Assembly (NCBI GenBank): GCA_963662175.1 | Contig: OY759225.1 | Coordinates: 10,613,107-10,677,106 of the forward strand | Length of the DNA stretch: 64,000 nucleotides | Reading direction: 5' to 3' | Origin: Aradus depressus | Taxonomy: Eukaryota > Arthropoda > Insecta > Hemiptera > Aradidae | Shown: one piece after another, positions 61,252 to 64,000 of the stretch | How positions within the stretch are numbered: position 1 is the stretch's first letter | Layout: the number at the start of each line of letters is the position of its first letter | Made by a program: the position numbers and the translations under genes | The notes under the pieces: model-generated | Databases searched by the model: none | Seen by the model: only the letters and a program-made list of their open reading frames with translations | Told to the model about the DNA's origin: nothing

Positions 61252-61915
61252 ATATCGATGCTTTCCTGGCAAAAGGCCCTATCCCTCAATTTTTGAGATT
61301 TTCATGTTTTGGCCCTATCCCGCACATTTCTGTTAACTCCATTTTGTAATAATTTTTAACAAAAGTGATAAAAATAGGAAATTAGAAATTAAAGGGCCTT
61401 TGGCATTGCAAAATGTGGTCTAGAAAAAAGGCCCTAACCCTCAATTTGAAGGCCCTAACCCACATACTCTCACAAAACTTTAAATCATTTGAGAGACCAA
61501 AAGACCTATCCCCCAGTCCAAGTGCCCTATCCCACTAGTTTGATGATGTTGATTGATCCGTTTCATTTAAATCTAGCGCCCTAATCGGTTTTTTGTTAAA
61601 TATAAATAAATTAAAAAATTTAATAAAAGGTAATTTTTTATTTTAGCAATGATAGAAGTGGGTTAGGGCTTTTGGCAGTTTACATTATGAGACAGAGCCC
61701 GTTGCTACAAGGTGACAAAGGCCTTAATGAACAAAGTGGTTCACTTTACTGTTATTTCCTGTAAAGAGGCGCAAGTATTGATGAATAATAATTGTTCTAT
61801 GTAACAGAAAAGATTCTTAAAAATTAATTTTAATTAGGTAATGAAACAGTTTTTTCTTTCTCCTGTAAAGTTAACCTTATGTGGGTTAGGGCCTTTTGCC
61901 TGGAACGCATCGATA
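61252..61915. mobile_element. TIR element with iterated GGCCCTAACCC motifs
   Basis: Inverted ends ATCGATGCTTTCCTGGCAAAA (61254) and ATCGATGCGTTCCAGGCAAAA (from about 61912 inward). Between them GGCCCTA(A/T)CCC-like motifs occur at 61275, 61311, 61430, 61451, 61504 and 61524, and inverted at 61660 and 61881. No protein. I infer a non-autonomous DNA transposon with subterminal transposase sites. Confidence 0.7.
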
Positions 61916-62016
61916 TATATATATATGTTGTGTACTTTACCTACAACAGTACTTTATTTTATACTCAAAATCAATTTTTTCAAAAATTTCCTTAAAAAAA
62001 AAAACTAATCGTAAAA

Positions 62017-62207
62017 TGTCTTCCGAAAATTTCACGGATTACGCCCCCCCTCCTCTCTCTCAAAATATTTCTCCAACTTTTCAAATTGGCATCACTACAC
62101 TAGGTACAAGAAAGTCACTCTCAGAATCACCTGAACCTACAATAAAACAACCAGTGCGTTTCAAAATATTGTTACGACTTATAACCATTAATGCCAATTT
62201 GAAATAA
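62017..62207 (+). CDS. Possible first coding exon, unrecognised
   Basis: ATG at 62017 in aaaATGT context, about 100 nt after a TATA-like run (61915-61926). It encodes MSSENFTDYAPPPLSQNISP then TFQIGITTLGTRKSLSESPE. Composition is gene-like (Ser/Pro-rich, polar). The frame ends at 62207, or could splice earlier. It overlaps the edge of the TIR element, so the TATA run belongs to the repeat. No continuation found in the window. Confidence 0.25.
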
Positions 62208-62916
62208 GAGAGAAATGAATTTGAGAGGGGAGTGGCCAGTAAAAACGTGACTGATATAAAGAAATATGTTACGCTCACATCACATTCTCAAATAACTAAT
62301 ATTTTTCACTTCCATTGAAAGAAAGATAATCGAAAAAAGCTAGGGAATATGTTTGACCTCTTTATACAGTATGAGATAAAAATACAAGATTCCTCTAAAC
62401 TATATAAAAATAAATAAAATTATTCGAAGTTGTATTCTTGATCATTATTCTTTCTAAAATAAGGAACGTTGAATATTAAGAATTGCATGTGCATAATATT
62501 CAATTAATTTCTATGTGTAACAATAAGTTATGTCAATTGTTGGCTAGAACAAAGTTCTGATAAGGTTCTGATCATAACAGAGGGACGCATCGGACCTCCA
62601 CAATTAAGTATTACAATATATGGAAAAAAAATAAAATAAAAAAGTAGTGATTTCCAAGGAATAAAAATTCAATATAAAATTGCTAAAAAATATTCCATAA
62701 GCTTTTTTTTTCCATAGTTTCATGGAGGGGCAAGCATTAAAAATATAAAATAAAATATATTTAGTACACATAATAAGTTATAGATGTTTTCCTCCTTGTC
62801 CAGGGATACTTATTCGAGTTTGGATCATGCTCACTTCACTATCTCTTTTATTATTAAGCTGAAAACAAAAATTTTTTAAAATCATAAAAAATACGATTTA
62901 AAAATATTTATTTATA

Positions 62917-63696
62917 CAGTGGAATCCGCTTATTAGAATCACATCGGGACCACCGTACTTTGAACCTAATAAACGGAAAGAAAAATATAAAAATTAGGTA
63001 GGCATGAAAATTTTCCCATGAAATGTATTTAAAAAATCGAGGTACATAATACGAACAAAGTAGGTCAAAAAATCGTCAATAAAGAAACATAATATGTATT
63101 ATGTTTTACAGCAAAAAGTTAAGGTTTTGAAAAATATTTGTCGATTTTACTTTGCCTTAGATCGTTCGAAAGCATGTTTCGAATGTACCCCTCGTATCTA
63201 TAATGATCAGCAAAGGTCTGACCATAATGTTGGACGCCACTTCTTAGCAAAGCCAGGGCTACCATCATTTCCCAGTGGCTAGGGGGAGGAGGGTCGGGCG
63301 TTTCAGAAGATCCCTCTGCCTCATCATCAGCATCAGTATGGTCGTCAGTTGCGTTGGATCCCATTGCTTCAGCAGGGCTTCGGTTCAAAAATTAAAGTCT
63401 TCTGAGAATTATGTAATTATGGCTTTACTCCTTTCCGTTTTTTAGAGAATAGTCAGAAACTAAAACTGTTTACGCAAGTGTTATTATTCCCCGAATACCG
63501 ACCTTCCGAGAAACATTCTATTTTCCTATCTCGAAACCTCATTCTGCGTTCATAATTGAATCCTTAAACCGGACATTCATTGCTAATAAGTGGACACAAC
63601 TCACTGTATTTTGCCGATCCGGTCCGTTCCGGCGTGTTTTGATGCTAATGTGCGGATATTCCTATTAAGCGAATTGCTAATAAGCGGATTCCACTG
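62917..63696 (-). mobile_element. Tigger/pogo element, internally deleted
   Basis: Perfect ends CAGTGGAATCCGCTTATTAG (62917) and CTAATAAGCGGATTCCACTG (63677-63696), flanked by TA. The minus strand at 63119-63388 keeps the transposase C-terminus. Confidence 0.9.
63119..63388 (-). pseudogene. Tigger/pogo transposase C-terminal end with a PIP-box
   Basis: 89 codons: an acidic linker (DDHTDADDEAEGSSETPD), then HWEMMVALALLRSGVQHYGQ. It ends in LRQSKIDKYFSKP. QSKIDKYF fits the PCNA-binding consensus Q-x-x-I-x-x-Y-F; a PCNA-binding tail is known for pogo transposase. DNA-binding and DDD catalytic parts are deleted. Confidence 0.7.
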
Positions 63697-64000
63697 TATA
63701 TATTTAATAATTAGAAAATATAAGATGAAAGATAAAAAAGCTTCAGACAGATTAGAAATACCATTCAGGAAAACAAAATATTACAAAAATCAACAAATAA
63801 AAACAAGTAAATTTATAAATATTTATTGGCAAAACAAAATACTATATCCAAAAACAACAATAAAAAAACAAAAAAATACAATTCAAACTATTTTTCACCT
63901 ATTATTGTATCCATTGGGTCTTAAATCATATATGTATCTTTTTTTCGAAGTAGAATGGACTCTTAAAGTAACTCAACTGAAACTTTATAAATCTAATTAT
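63697..64000. other. AT-rich end of window, nothing recognised
   Basis: Lysine/asparagine-type AT-rich sequence with no convincing frame. Confidence 0.3.

Overview
This is an AT-rich animal nuclear window with spliceosomal introns. It is most likely from an arthropod, probably an insect. The grounds are the mix of jockey/R1/RTE-like LINEs, mariner, Tc1, Tigger/pogo, Harbinger and hAT relics, a Polinton/Maverick relic, Penelope-like elements, and a tRNA-derived SINE whose 3' end carries TTAGG-like pentamers. No species is claimed. Nothing bacterial is present: no operons, CRISPR or rRNA.

Six host genes could be built exon by exon. (1) A FUNDC1/FUN14-domain gene on + (572-14676) has two alternative last exons. 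(2) A single-exon UMP-CMP kinase on - (8823-9458) lies inside FUNDC1 intron 2. (3) A UBF(UBTF)-like nucleolar factor on - (21653 down to 17093) stops after one HMG box. (4) Integrator subunit 9 (INTS9) on - (43916 down to 23897) has 12 coding exons joining in frame to 657 residues, the length expected for the family. (5) A C1orf198-like gene on + (47886-49578) has the family's conserved C-terminal GFDFLDNW. (6) An MBLAC1-like metallo-beta-lactamase-fold gene on + (55005-56576) has four coding exons with the zinc-binding HGHSDH. INTS9 (Integrator cleavage module, a pseudo-enzyme) and MBLAC1 (implicated in histone pre-mRNA cleavage) are both MBL-fold proteins of RNA 3'-end formation. Nothing suggests co-regulation.

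The rest is dense accessory DNA. INTS9 intron 6 (30173-39069) holds a 7.9-kb Polinton-type relic (30814-38684) with about 1.1-kb terminal inverted repeats. Its family-B DNA polymerase survives only as an N-terminal part on + and a C-terminal part on -, pointing outward, with the middle missing. Between them are a conserved-looking 233-residue ORF, a TATA promoter, and an intron that splits the start codon and contains an 82-bp tandem repeat. A tRNA-derived SINE with a 12-bp target duplication later landed in the right inverted repeat.

The most coherent unusual signal is a set of about ten hammerhead-ribozyme-like motifs (CUGANGA, stem II, GAAA, very short palindromic stem III) scattered through the window. 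Several sit in head-to-head inverted pairs, and one pair flanks a Penelope-like GIY-YIG endonuclease ORF. Other structured non-coding pieces are an array of eight 17-bp motifs next to a hAT relic, a TIR element filled with GGCCCTAACCC motifs, long fold-back palindromes, and about 20 copies of the SINE.
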